A DNA stretch of 64,000 nt from Pseudomonas oryzihabitans (GTDB lineage: Bacteria; Pseudomonadota; Gammaproteobacteria; Pseudomonadales; Pseudomonadaceae), in contig NZ_CP017024.1 of assembly GCF_014522265.1 (NCBI RefSeq), forward strand, positions 1,826,001 to 1,890,000. The letters run 5' to 3'. Below, piece after piece: positions 1 to 7,179 of this stretch. Position numbers and translations under genes: made by a program. A model generated the notes under the pieces. That model made no database searches and was not told the DNA's origin. It saw nothing but the letters and a program-made list of their open reading frames with translations. Position 1 is the first letter of the stretch, and each line of letters starts with the position of its first letter.

Positions 1-1068
1 ATCCAGTACCGCATCAGTGGCCCCGACGTCGCCGAGGTACGCCGCCAGGCCCTGGCGCTGGCCAGCGTGCTGGGCAAGAGTCCCCAGCTGGGGGACTTCC
101 TCTACGACTGGAACGAGCCGGCGCGGATGCTCAAGGTCGAGGTCAACCAGGACAAGGCGCGGCAGCTGGGCTTCTCGTCCCAGGACGTGGCGCAGATCCT
201 CAATGGCGTGGTGACCGGTACCCCGGTGACCCAGGTACGCGACGACATCTACCTGGTCAACGTGGTGGCGCGGGCCAGCGAGGCCGAGCGGCGCTCGGTG
301 GAAACCCTGGAGAATCTGCAGATCATGACGCCCCAGGGCGTCGCGGTGCCGCTCAAGGCCTTCGCCCGTATCGACTACGCCCTGGAGCAGCCGCTGGTAT
401 GGCGCCGCGATCGGCTGCCCACCATCACCCTCAAGGCCTCGATCCTCAGCGAGATCCAGGCGCCGGATCTGGTCAAGCAGCTGCAGCCGGACGTGGATGC
501 CTTCATCGCCAAGCTGCCGCCGCGTTATCAGGTGGCGGTAGGCGGCACGGTGGAGGAGAGCAGCAAGGCCCAGGGCCCGATCGCCGAGGTGGTGCCGCTG
601 ATGCTGTTCCTCATGGCCACCTTCCTGATGATCCAGCTGCACAGCATCCGCAAGCTGTTCCTGGTGGCGAGCGTGGCGCCCCTCGGGCTGATCGGCGTGG
701 TGCTGGGCTTGATCCCCTTCGGCCAGCCGCTGGGCTTCGTCGCCATCCTCGGGGTACTGGCGCTGATCGGCATCATCATCCGCAACTCGGTGATCCTGGT
801 GACCCAGATCGACGCCTTCGAGCGTGACGGTCGCTCGCCCTGGGACGCCGTGGTGGAAGCCACCCGGCACCGGCGCCGGCCGATCCTGCTGACCGCCGCG
901 GCGGCCAGCCTGGGCATGATTCCCATCGCCCGCGAGGTGTTCTGGGGGCCGATGGCCTACGCCATGATCGGCGGCATCGTCGCGGCGACCCTGTTGACGC
1001 TGCTGTTCCTGCCGGCGCTGTACATCGCCAGCTATCGCATTCGCGAGCCGGGGCGTGAGGAACGATGA
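1..1068 (+). CDS. RND efflux pump inner-membrane permease, C-terminal part
   Basis: The reading frame is open from the first base, so the gene is cut by the window edge; only about the last 355 residues are present, roughly a third of a normal RND permease of about 1,030 residues. The visible part runs from the second periplasmic porter region into the last transmembrane helices. The end shows the hallmark RND stretch: a hydrophobic helix, then NSVILVTQIDAFERDG (the position of the usual N-A-I-L motif), then a basic loop TRHRRRPILLTAAAASLG and a final helix ending LFLPALY. Family members are proton-driven trimeric drug or solute exporters of the AcrB type that work with a periplasmic adaptor and an outer-membrane channel, none of which lies downstream here. 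The substrate cannot be told from this fragment. Confidence 0.93.
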   Translation: MQYRISGPDVAEVRRQALALASVLGKSPQLGDFLYDWNEPARMLKVEVNQDKARQLGFSSQDVAQILNGVVTGTPVTQVRDDIYLVNVVARASEAERRSVETLENLQIMTPQGVAVPLKAFARIDYALEQPLVWRRDRLPTITLKASILSEIQAPDLVKQLQPDVDAFIAKLPPRYQVAVGGTVEESSKAQGPIAEVVPLMLFLMATFLMIQLHSIRKLFLVASVAPLGLIGVVLGLIPFGQPLGFVAILGVLALIGIIIRNSVILVTQIDAFERDGRSPWDAVVEATRHRRRPILLTAAAASLGMIPIAREVFWGPMAYAMIGGIVAATLLTLLFLPALYIASYRIREPGREER

Positions 1069-1097
1069 GCGAAACGGTAGGGCAAAAAAACGGCCCT

Positions 1098-1141
1098 CTT
1101 GCGGAGGTCTCCAGAGGAGACATCTGCCAGAAGGCCGCAAG
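1098..1141 (+). terminator. Nested hairpin between efflux gene and LysR gene
   Basis: An outer 7-bp stem (CTTGCGG at 1098-1104 with CCGCAAG at 1135-1141) encloses an inner perfect 6-bp stem (GTCTCC 1107-1112, GGAGAC 1116-1121) with a 3-nt loop. No T tract follows, so intrinsic termination is uncertain; it could equally be a structured 3' end or processing site. Confidence 0.4.
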
Positions 1142-1286
1142 GAGCTATCCAAGGAGCCACTGCCGGAGGGAAGGATTCGCGCGGTCAGAATGTCGAATCC
1201 ACAGCGGCTCACCGCACCACTATCGTGCGTGCGACTTTTTCAATAAAGTGACGGCTTGACGAAACTCCATTGCGAAAAAGGCAATA

Positions 1287-2228
1287 ATGGATATTTTCCA
1301 AGGCATGCGCATCTTCGTCCGGGTGGTGGATCTGGGCAGTCTCACGGCTGCCGCCCACACCCTCGCTCTGTCTACCGCCCAGGTGTCGCGCCTGCTGGCG
1401 GAACTGGAAAGCCACCTGCAGACCCGCCTGCTGCACCGCACCACCCGGCGCCTGGCGCTGACCGAGGCGGGTGAACGCTACCTCGAACGCTGCCGACGCA
1501 TCCTGCAGGATGTCGGCGAGGCCGAGGCCGAAGCCAGCGGCGCCCATCTCAAGCCCCATGGCCATCTGCGCCTGCATTCCATGACCGGCCTCGGCACTCA
1601 ACTGCTGGCGCCCCTGGTGTCACGCTTCTGCGCGCGCTATCCCCATGTCGAGATCGTCATGACGCTCTCGCAGAACCATCCGGCGCTGCTGGAGGATGGG
1701 CATGACATCGCCATCACCCTGGACACCGAACTGGCCGATTCGGATTTCGTCGCCCAGCGTCTCGGCGGTGTCTACAGCGTGGTCTGCGCGGCGCCCAGCT
1801 ACCTGGCGCAGCGTCCGGCACCCAAGGTGCCCGCCGATCTCGCCGAGCACGACTGCCTGCGCCTGATGGATCCGAACTTCTCCGAACGCTGGGTCTTCGC
1901 CGGCGAAGACGGCGAGCAGCAGGTCGCGCCGCGCTATGTCTTCCAGGTCAACGTCGCCGAGGCCCTGGCCAGCGTGGCCCGCCAGGGCATGGGCATCTGC
2001 CTGCTGCCCAGCTACATCGCGGTCAACTACCTGCGCGATGGCAGTCTGGTACGGCTGCTGCCCAACTTCCGCCTGCGCGAGCGCAATATCCATGCGCTCT
2101 ATCCCTCGCGGCGCTTTCTCGATGCCAAGATCAAGACCTGGATCGACTTCCTCAAGGAAGAATTGCCCGAGCGCCTGCAGCTGGAGAACCGGGTGCTGGA
2201 AGATCAGCGCTACTGGGCCAAGGACTAG
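1287..2228 (+). CDS. LysR-family transcriptional regulator
   Basis: This is a 313-residue LysR-type regulator of normal length. The N-terminal winged helix-turn-helix is clear (residues about 1-60: FVRVVDLGSLTAAAHTLALS, then QVSRLLAELESHLQTRLLHRTTRRLALTEAG). The rest is the substrate-binding-like effector domain, and the overall look is of the CrgA/AaeR subgroup. The start is ATG at 1287; the upstream ribosome site is weak (GAAAAAGG). It lies 218 bases downstream of the RND gene in the same direction, so control of that pump is possible but not shown: the usual divergent LysR-target arrangement is absent. The effector is unknown. Confidence 0.9.
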   Translation: MDIFQGMRIFVRVVDLGSLTAAAHTLALSTAQVSRLLAELESHLQTRLLHRTTRRLALTEAGERYLERCRRILQDVGEAEAEASGAHLKPHGHLRLHSMTGLGTQLLAPLVSRFCARYPHVEIVMTLSQNHPALLEDGHDIAITLDTELADSDFVAQRLGGVYSVVCAAPSYLAQRPAPKVPADLAEHDCLRLMDPNFSERWVFAGEDGEQQVAPRYVFQVNVAEALASVARQGMGICLLPSYIAVNYLRDGSLVRLLPNFRLRERNIHALYPSRRFLDAKIKTWIDFLKEELPERLQLENRVLEDQRYWAKD

Positions 2229-2265
2229 GGCCGAGCTTGTTGCAGGTTTTGTAACAGTGATTTAG

Positions 2266-2277
2266 TTAGCATGCTAT
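2266..2277. promoter_or_regulatory. SlyA/MarR-like palindrome upstream of the secreted peptide
   Basis: The sequence TTAGCATGCTAT contains the perfect 10-bp palindrome TAGCATGCTA and is close to the TTAGCAAGCTAA box bound by SlyA/MarR-family regulators. It lies about 70 bases before the peptide start in an AT-rich promoter-like stretch. Binding is inferred from similarity only. Confidence 0.25.
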
Positions 2278-2346
2278 TTATTAGGCTGCGTTCTTTACCT
2301 AGAATGGTCCTGTACCCCGATGAACACGACCTTTTAGGAGTTCGCC

Positions 2347-2517
2347 ATGAAACGTTCTCTGTCCGCCCTGGTGCTGACCCTTGCCACCCTGACCGCCGCC
2401 CAGTTCGCCGCTGCCGACGACAATCCCAGCCTGAGATACAAGCTGGTCGATCAGAATCATGCCGCCATGCAGCACTACAGTGATCAAGCCGCTCCCGCCG
2501 CCGACGCGCGTCGCTGA
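2347..2517 (+). CDS. Small secreted peptide of unknown function (56 aa)
   Basis: A short ORF missing from length-filtered gene calls. It starts with ATG after a good ribosome site (AGGAG, 2336-2340, six bases upstream). The protein opens with a textbook Sec signal peptide (MKRSLSALVLTLATLTAAQFAAA, probable cleavage after A-A-A near residue 23), leaving a mature peptide of about 33 polar residues beginning DDNPSLRYKLVDQ. There are no cysteines. A strong terminator follows directly, so it is probably a monocistronic unit with its own promoter in 2229-2346. Function is unknown; periplasmic location is inferred. Confidence 0.72.
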   Translation: MKRSLSALVLTLATLTAAQFAAADDNPSLRYKLVDQNHAAMQHYSDQAAPAADARR

Positions 2518-2531
2518 GCCGCTCCGTTTTC

Positions 2532-2565
2532 GAAAGACCACCCCTCTTTGCTCCTTTGGTCTTTC
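2532..2565 (+). repeat. 9-bp perfect inverted repeat before the terminator
   Basis: GAAAGACCA (2532-2540) is the exact reverse complement of TGGTCTTTC (2557-2565), with a 16-nt loop. It sits just downstream of the small peptide stop and just before the intrinsic terminator, so the transcript ends in two adjacent hairpins. Confidence 0.5.
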
Positions 2566-2568
2566 TCC

Positions 2569-2595
2569 GCCGCACCCTTCGGGTGCGGCTTTTTT
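2569..2595 (+). terminator. Rho-independent terminator of the small peptide gene
   Basis: A perfect 9-bp GC-rich stem, GCCGCACCC (2569-2577) with GGGTGCGGC (2581-2589), has a UUC loop and is followed by six Ts (2590-2595). This is a classic intrinsic terminator. Confidence 0.9.
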
Positions 2596-2637
2596 ATATC
2601 TGCGGCACACTGAGCCCCTGACCTTGTCGAGGTGCTC

Positions 2638-4449
2638 ATGACCGCCATTTCCGCTCAACGACTTGCCGACCTGCGGGCCTTCCTGGCCGAACAGGGCGCC
2701 GATGCCTGCCTGATCCCCAGCGCCGATCCCCATCTGTCCGAATACCTGCCGGAACACTGGCAGGGCCGTGCCTGGCTGTCCGGTTTCACCGGCTCCGCCG
2801 GGCTGCTGCTGGTGACGCGCCAGGCCGCTGGCGTCTGGACCGACAGCCGCTACTGGGAGCAGGCCACCCAGGAGTTGGCGGACAGCGGCATCGACCTGAT
2901 GAAGCAGGTCGCCAGCCAGCCCCAGGCCCACCTGCAGTGGCTGGCCGAGCAGGTGCCCGCGGGTGGCACGGTACTGGTGGACGGCCAGGTGCTGTCGCTC
3001 GGCGCCGCGGCGGCCCTGCGCCGGGCACTGGAACCCAAGGGTATCCAGCTACGAACCGACCTCGATCCCCTGGCGACGATCTGGACCGGGCGCCCCGCGC
3101 TGCCGGCCGCGCCTATCTACGCCCATGCGGCGCCCCATGCGCCCCAGCCGCGCAGCGCCAAGCTCGCCCAGGTGCGCCAAGCAATGGTCGAGGCCGACAC
3201 CGCCTGGCATTTCATCTCTTCGCTGGACGACATCGCCTGGCTGCTCAACCTGCGCGGCGCGGATGTGCCCTACAACCCGGTGTTCCTCGCCCATCTGCTG
3301 CTGAGTCAGGACAGCTGCCAGCTGTTCATCGATCCGGCCAAGGTGCCGGCCGAGCTCCGCGCGGCCCTGGAGGCGGACGGCGTGACCCTGGCCGACTACC
3401 ACCAGGCCGCCACCGAGCTGGCCAGCCTGCCGGCTGGTAGTCGCCTGCTGGTGGACCCGGCGCGGGTTACCCTGGGGCTGGCCGAGGCCGCGCCCCAGGG
3501 CGTCGAGCGGCGCGAGCAGATCAATCCCTCGACCCTGCTCAAGGCCTGCAAGACCGCCGCGGAAGTGGCCCAGGTGCGGACCGCCATGGAAGAGGATGGC
3601 GCGGCGCTGTGCGTCTTCTTTGCCCGCTTCGAGGCGGCCCTGGCCCGCGGCGAGCGCCTCACCGAGCTGACCGTGGACGACTGGCTGAGCGAAGCCCGCG
3701 CCGCCCGGCCGAATTTCGTCTCCCTGAGCTTCGCCACCATCGCCGGCTTCAATGCCGGCGGCGCCCTGCCGCATTACCGCGCCACCGAGGAGGCCCATGC
3801 CGAGCTCCAGGGCGACGGCCTGCTGCTGATCGACAGCGGCGGCCAGTACCTAGGCGGCACCACCGACATCACCCGGGTGGTGCCCATCGGCACCCCCAGC
3901 GCCGCCCAGCGCCGCGACTTCACCCTGGTGCTCAAGGGCATGCTGGCGCTGTCGCGAGCGCGCTTCCCGGCCGGCGTCGCCGCACCCATGCTCGATGCCC
4001 TGGCGCGCGAGCCGATCTGGGCCGCCGGCATCGACTACGGCCACGGCACCGGGCATGGCGTGGGCTATTTCCTCAATGTGCACGAGGGACCTCAGTCGAT
4101 TTCCTTCTATGCCACGGTCACCCCGCACCATGTCCTGCGCGAGGGCATGATCACCTCCAACGAACCGGGCATCTATCGGCCCGGCCAGTGGGGCGTGCGG
4201 CTGGAAAACCTGCTGCTGTGCACCCGCGCGGAAACCACCGAATTCGGCGATTTCCTGGCCTTCGAGACCCTGACCCTCTGTCCGCTGGACACCCGCTGCC
4301 TGGATCTGGCGCTGCTGCGCAGCGACGAGCTGGACTGGCTGGATGGCTATCACGCCGAGGTCCGCCGTCGCGTGCTGCCGCTGGTCGAGGGCGCCGCGCG
4401 CGACTGGCTGCTGGCCCGTACCGAACCCGTCGCGAGGACTGCCCGATGA
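2638..4449 (+). CDS. Xaa-Pro aminopeptidase (M24B, aminopeptidase P type)
   Basis: A 603-residue protein, the length of the large three-domain aminopeptidase P class. It removes an N-terminal residue that precedes proline and needs two divalent metal ions. Two creatinase-like N-terminal domains (about residues 5-310) precede the pita-bread catalytic domain. Metal-ligand motifs are visible: LLLIDSGGQYLGGTTDITR (two Asp), HGTGHGVGYFLNVHEGP (His), MITSNEPGIY (Glu) and WGVRLENLL (Glu). ATG 2638 is chosen over GTG 2632 because GAGG at 2629-2632 is then correctly spaced. The stop overlaps the next start in ATGA, so the two genes are translationally coupled. The protein is probably cytoplasmic, since no signal peptide is seen. 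Confidence 0.93.
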   Translation: MTAISAQRLADLRAFLAEQGADACLIPSADPHLSEYLPEHWQGRAWLSGFTGSAGLLLVTRQAAGVWTDSRYWEQATQELADSGIDLMKQVASQPQAHLQWLAEQVPAGGTVLVDGQVLSLGAAAALRRALEPKGIQLRTDLDPLATIWTGRPALPAAPIYAHAAPHAPQPRSAKLAQVRQAMVEADTAWHFISSLDDIAWLLNLRGADVPYNPVFLAHLLLSQDSCQLFIDPAKVPAELRAALEADGVTLADYHQAATELASLPAGSRLLVDPARVTLGLAEAAPQGVERREQINPSTLLKACKTAAEVAQVRTAMEEDGAALCVFFARFEAALARGERLTELTVDDWLSEARAARPNFVSLSFATIAGFNAGGALPHYRATEEAHAELQGDGLLLIDSGGQYLGGTTDITRVVPIGTPSAAQRRDFTLVLKGMLALSRARFPAGVAAPMLDALAREPIWAAGIDYGHGTGHGVGYFLNVHEGPQSISFYATVTPHHVLREGMITSNEPGIYRPGQWGVRLENLLLCTRAETTEFGDFLAFETLTLCPLDTRCLDLALLRSDELDWLDGYHAEVRRRVLPLVEGAARDWLLARTEPVARTAR

Positions 4450-5486
4450 GCAGCAACGCCCAGCAATTCGCCAGTGACAACTATTCCGGCATCTGCCCGG
4501 AAGCCTGGGCCGCCATGGCCGCGGCCAACGTCGGCCACGAGACCGCCTACGGCAACGACACCTGGACGGCGCGCGCCGCCGATCGCTTTCGCCAGCTGTT
4601 CGAGACCGACTGCGAGGTGTTCTTCGCCTTCAACGGCACCGCGGCCAACTCCCTGGCCCTGGCGGCGCTGTGCCAGAGCTACCACAGCGTGATCTGCTCC
4701 GACACCGCCCACGTCGAGACCGACGAATGCGGCGCGCCGGAGTTCTTTTCCAACGGCTCCAAGCTGCTGCTGGCGCCGGCCCATCAGGGCAAGCTGACGC
4801 CGGGCGCTATCCAGCAGATCGCCACCAAGCGCGCCGACATCCACTTTCCCAAGCCGCGCGCGGTGACCGTTACCCAGGCCACCGAGGTGGGCACCCTCTA
4901 TGGCCTCAACGAACTGCAGGCCATCAGCGCCACCTGCCACGACCTCGGCCTGCACCTGCACATGGACGGCTCGCGCTTTTCCAACGCCGTGGCCGGCCTG
5001 GGCTGTACGCCGGCCGAGGTGACCTGGAAGGCCGGCGTCGACGTGCTCTGCTTTGGCGGTACCAAGAGCGGCATGGCGGTGGGCGAGGCCATCCTCTTCT
5101 TCAATCGCGACCTGGCCGAGGACTTCGAGTACCGCTGCAAGCAGGCTGGCCAGCTGGCGTCCAAGATGAGATTTCTCTCCGCGCCCTGGCTCGGCGTGCT
5201 GGAAAACGACACCTGGCTGCGCCACGCCCGCCATGCCAACGCCATGGCCCAGCTGCTCGCCGAGCGCGTGCGCGACGTGCCCGGCGTGGACTTCATGTTC
5301 CCGGTGGAAGCCAACTCGGTATTCCTGCAGCTCTCGGAACCGGCGCTGGAATTCCTGCGCAACCGCGGTTGGCGCTTCTACACCTTCATCGGCAGCGGCG
5401 GGGCGCGTTTCATGTGCTCCTGGGACACCGAGGAAGCTCGGGTGCTTGAGCTGGCGGCGGATATTCGGACGGCGATGGGCGGGTAG
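4446..5486 (+). CDS. ltaE: Low-specificity L-threonine aldolase
   Basis: A 346-residue PLP enzyme of the beta-eliminating lyase fold. It cleaves L-threonine and L-allo-threonine to glycine and acetaldehyde. The start opens FASDNYSGICPE, matching the family pattern; HMDGSRFSNA carries the cofactor-binding Asp (about 174) and CFGGTKSGM carries the Schiff-base lysine (about K207). The ATG at 4446 overlaps the aminopeptidase stop by four bases. Together the pair would release amino acids from proline-containing peptides and channel threonine to glycine; that link is an inference from context. Confidence 0.95.
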   Translation: MSSNAQQFASDNYSGICPEAWAAMAAANVGHETAYGNDTWTARAADRFRQLFETDCEVFFAFNGTAANSLALAALCQSYHSVICSDTAHVETDECGAPEFFSNGSKLLLAPAHQGKLTPGAIQQIATKRADIHFPKPRAVTVTQATEVGTLYGLNELQAISATCHDLGLHLHMDGSRFSNAVAGLGCTPAEVTWKAGVDVLCFGGTKSGMAVGEAILFFNRDLAEDFEYRCKQAGQLASKMRFLSAPWLGVLENDTWLRHARHANAMAQLLAERVRDVPGVDFMFPVEANSVFLQLSEPALEFLRNRGWRFYTFIGSGGARFMCSWDTEEARVLELAADIRTAMGG

Positions 5487-5493
5487 GGCGTAT

Positions 5494-5608
5494 CGCGGCC
5501 GCTCCTACAGCAGCCAGATAGCCTGTAGGAGCGGTCGCATCGGCGGACCGCCACGGCCGCGATCAGCTCTGGCACGAGGATTGTCGCAGCCGTGGCGGTG
5601 CGCCGATG
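5494..5608. repeat. REP-type palindromes (two inverted pairs)
   Basis: The first pair is GCGGCCGCTCCTACAG (5495-5510) facing CTGTAGGAGCGGTCGC (5523-5538), the typical Pseudomonas REP with its TGTAGGAGCGG head. The second pair is a 20-base arm at 5538-5557 matching the inverse of 5589-5608 at 19 of 20 positions. Both lie in the 489-base gap after ltaE, which holds no credible gene. REP pairs act as mRNA stabilisers, DNA gyrase or IHF sites, or remnants mobilised by RAYT transposases in other strains; none is encoded here. Confidence 0.8.
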
Positions 5609-5672
5609 GGACGGGCCCGACGATCGATCGCGCTCTGGCCAGGGCGGATGGCGCTGAACGCCTGCTCGGCTG

Positions 5673-5712
5673 ACCCCCTCTCCCCCTTGGGAGAGGGCTG
5701 GGGTGAGGGTGT
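5673..5712. repeat. C-rich palindromic repeat
   Basis: CCCTCTCCC (5676-5684) pairs with GGGAGAGGG (5689-5697) and is followed by CTGGGGTGAGGG. This pattern recurs between genes in many gamma-proteobacteria. It is the second class of short repeat packed into this gap. Confidence 0.65.
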
Positions 5713-5731
5713 CCCTCGCCACCCTGTTCCA

Positions 5732-5905
5732 GTGGAAAAGGCTACGCCGTTTTCCACGCTACTGCGGCCCGTAGGTTGGGTTGAGACGGTTCTATCGTCG
5801 AAGCCCAACATGGCTGGCCCCGAGCAAAGCCTGTTGGGCTTCGCTGCGCTCAACCCAACCTACGGCGGCTCGCGGTGGAAAACGCTGCGCGGTTTTCCAC
5901 GCTAC
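5732..5905. repeat. MITE-like compound inverted repeat
   Basis: The element has mirrored architecture. Its two ends are near-identical hairpins (5732-5757 and 5875-5900, each GTGGAAAA ... TTTTCCAC). Inside them lie inverted arms GTAGGTTGGGTTGAG (from about 5771) and CTCAACCCAACCTAC (to about 5863), plus the inner arms GAAGCCCAACA and TGTTGGGCTTC. The GTAGGTTGGGTTGAG module is a widespread bacterial palindromic repeat. The whole 174-base unit could fold into one large cruciform. No ORF in it is coding. Confidence 0.7.
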
Positions 5906-5975
5906 GGTGTTCTCCGGGGACGCCGCCCGCCCCAACCGTTACCATGGCCGATCTCTTTCCCGTCTCCAGCGATCC

Positions 5976-7013
5976 ATGGCCAAGAAGTCCAGCAAAGTCC
6001 TTACTGCCGCGGTCAATCCCGCCGCCCCCACGCTGATCGACGTGGCCCGGGTCGCCGGGGTGTCGCCGATCACCGTCTCGCGGGCGCTGAATCGACCGGA
6101 GATCGTCAGCGAGGCGGCGCGCGAGAAGGTGCTGGCGGCGGTGCAGGCTACCGGCTACGTGCCCAATCTGCTGGCCGGCGGTCTGGCCTCCAATCGCAGT
6201 CGCCTGGTGGCGCTGTTCGTGCCGACCATCGTCCACTCCATCTTCGCCGAGACCGTCCAGGCGCTGATGGCGCGGCTGTCCCAGGCCGGTTACCAGACCC
6301 TGCTGGGCCTGACCGGCTACAGCGCCGAACAGGAAGAGCAGCTGCTGGCCGCGGTGCTGGGGCGCAAGCCCGATGGCATCGTCTTGACCGGTACCCTGCA
6401 TACCGCCGCCAGTCGCCAGCGCCTGGCCCAGGCCGGCATCCCGGTAGTGGAGTCCTGGGACCTGGGCGAAGACCCGCTGGACATGCAGGTGGGCTTTTCC
6501 CATGAAGCCGTTGGTCGGGCCCAGGCCGAGCATCTGCACGCCCGCGGCTATCGGCGCTTCGCCGTGGTCTCGGTGGATGACCCCCGCGCCCTGCGCCGCT
6601 GTCGCAGCCTGGTGGCACGGCTGGCCGAGCTGGGCGTGGCGGAACCGCCGCTGGAGATCCTGCCAGCCCCCGCGCTGGTGGAGTCCGGGCGGGCTGGCCT
6701 GCGCCAGTTGCTGGCCCGTGACGAGGCCTTCGACGTGGTGGTCTGCAGTTCGGATACCGTCGCCCAGGGCGTCATGGCGGAAGCCGCCAGTCGCGGGCTG
6801 CGCCTGCCCGAGGACCTTGCGGTGCTGGGCTTCGGCAATCTTTCCAGCGCCGCCCAGATGCACCCGGCGCTGTCGTCGGTGAGTGTCGAGGGCGATCGCA
6901 TGGGCACCCTGGCGGCCGAGGCACTGCTGCAGCGTTTCAACGAGGGCGACCAGGGCCGGGAGGCAGTGCGCATCGACACCGGTTTCCATATCATCGACCG
7001 CGCCACGACCTGA
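5976..7013 (+). CDS. LacI-family transcriptional regulator of galactarate/glucarate genes
   Basis: A 345-residue LacI/GalR repressor. The N-terminal helix-turn-helix and hinge are clear (about residues 19-75: LIDVARVAGVSPITVSRALNRPEIVSEAAREKV, then LAGGLASNRSRLVALFVPTI), followed by a periplasmic-binding-protein-like effector domain. ATG 5976 is chosen because it places the DNA-binding domain at the usual distance; a longer in-frame extension from 5781 would be translated repeat DNA. It sits just upstream of a sugar-acid transporter and galactarate dehydratase, separated by two palindromic operators. It is therefore the likely local repressor, released by the sugar acid or a derivative (inferred). 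Confidence 0.92.
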   Translation: MAKKSSKVLTAAVNPAAPTLIDVARVAGVSPITVSRALNRPEIVSEAAREKVLAAVQATGYVPNLLAGGLASNRSRLVALFVPTIVHSIFAETVQALMARLSQAGYQTLLGLTGYSAEQEEQLLAAVLGRKPDGIVLTGTLHTAASRQRLAQAGIPVVESWDLGEDPLDMQVGFSHEAVGRAQAEHLHARGYRRFAVVSVDDPRALRRCRSLVARLAELGVAEPPLEILPAPALVESGRAGLRQLLARDEAFDVVVCSSDTVAQGVMAEAASRGLRLPEDLAVLGFGNLSSAAQMHPALSSVSVEGDRMGTLAAEALLQRFNEGDQGREAVRIDTGFHIIDRATT

Positions 7014-7048
7014 CCGCCGGTCCTGATCTTGTTAGACGTCGTACTTGT

Positions 7049-7064
7049 ATGGTTGCGCAATCAT
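7049..7064. promoter_or_regulatory. LacI-family operator, copy 1
   Basis: ATGGTTGCGCAATCAT differs by one base from the perfect palindrome at copy 2. The central CG flanked by symmetric half-sites is the form LacI/GalR proteins bind. It starts 36 bases after the regulator stop. Confidence 0.7.
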
Positions 7065-7115
7065 GGCTTAGTCTTGGGCAAACGCAAGGGCTGAGACCGA
7101 TTGTCGCATCAAGAT

Positions 7116-7131
7116 ATGATTGCGCAATCAT
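7116..7131. promoter_or_regulatory. LacI-family operator, copy 2
   Basis: ATGATTGCGCAATCAT is a perfect 16-bp palindrome, 49 bases before the transporter start. Its centre is 67 bases from the centre of copy 1, which suits looping or cooperative repression of the transporter-dehydratase promoter lying between or beside them. Confidence 0.8.
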
Positions 7132-7179
7132 CCTAGGGTCCGCGCCTTCAATAAAAACAATCACGCAAGAGGGATCCCC

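Noticed and set aside
5781-5975. N-terminal extension of the LacI regulator
   Set aside because: It would translate palindromic repeat DNA and displace the helix-turn-helix from its standard N-terminal position.
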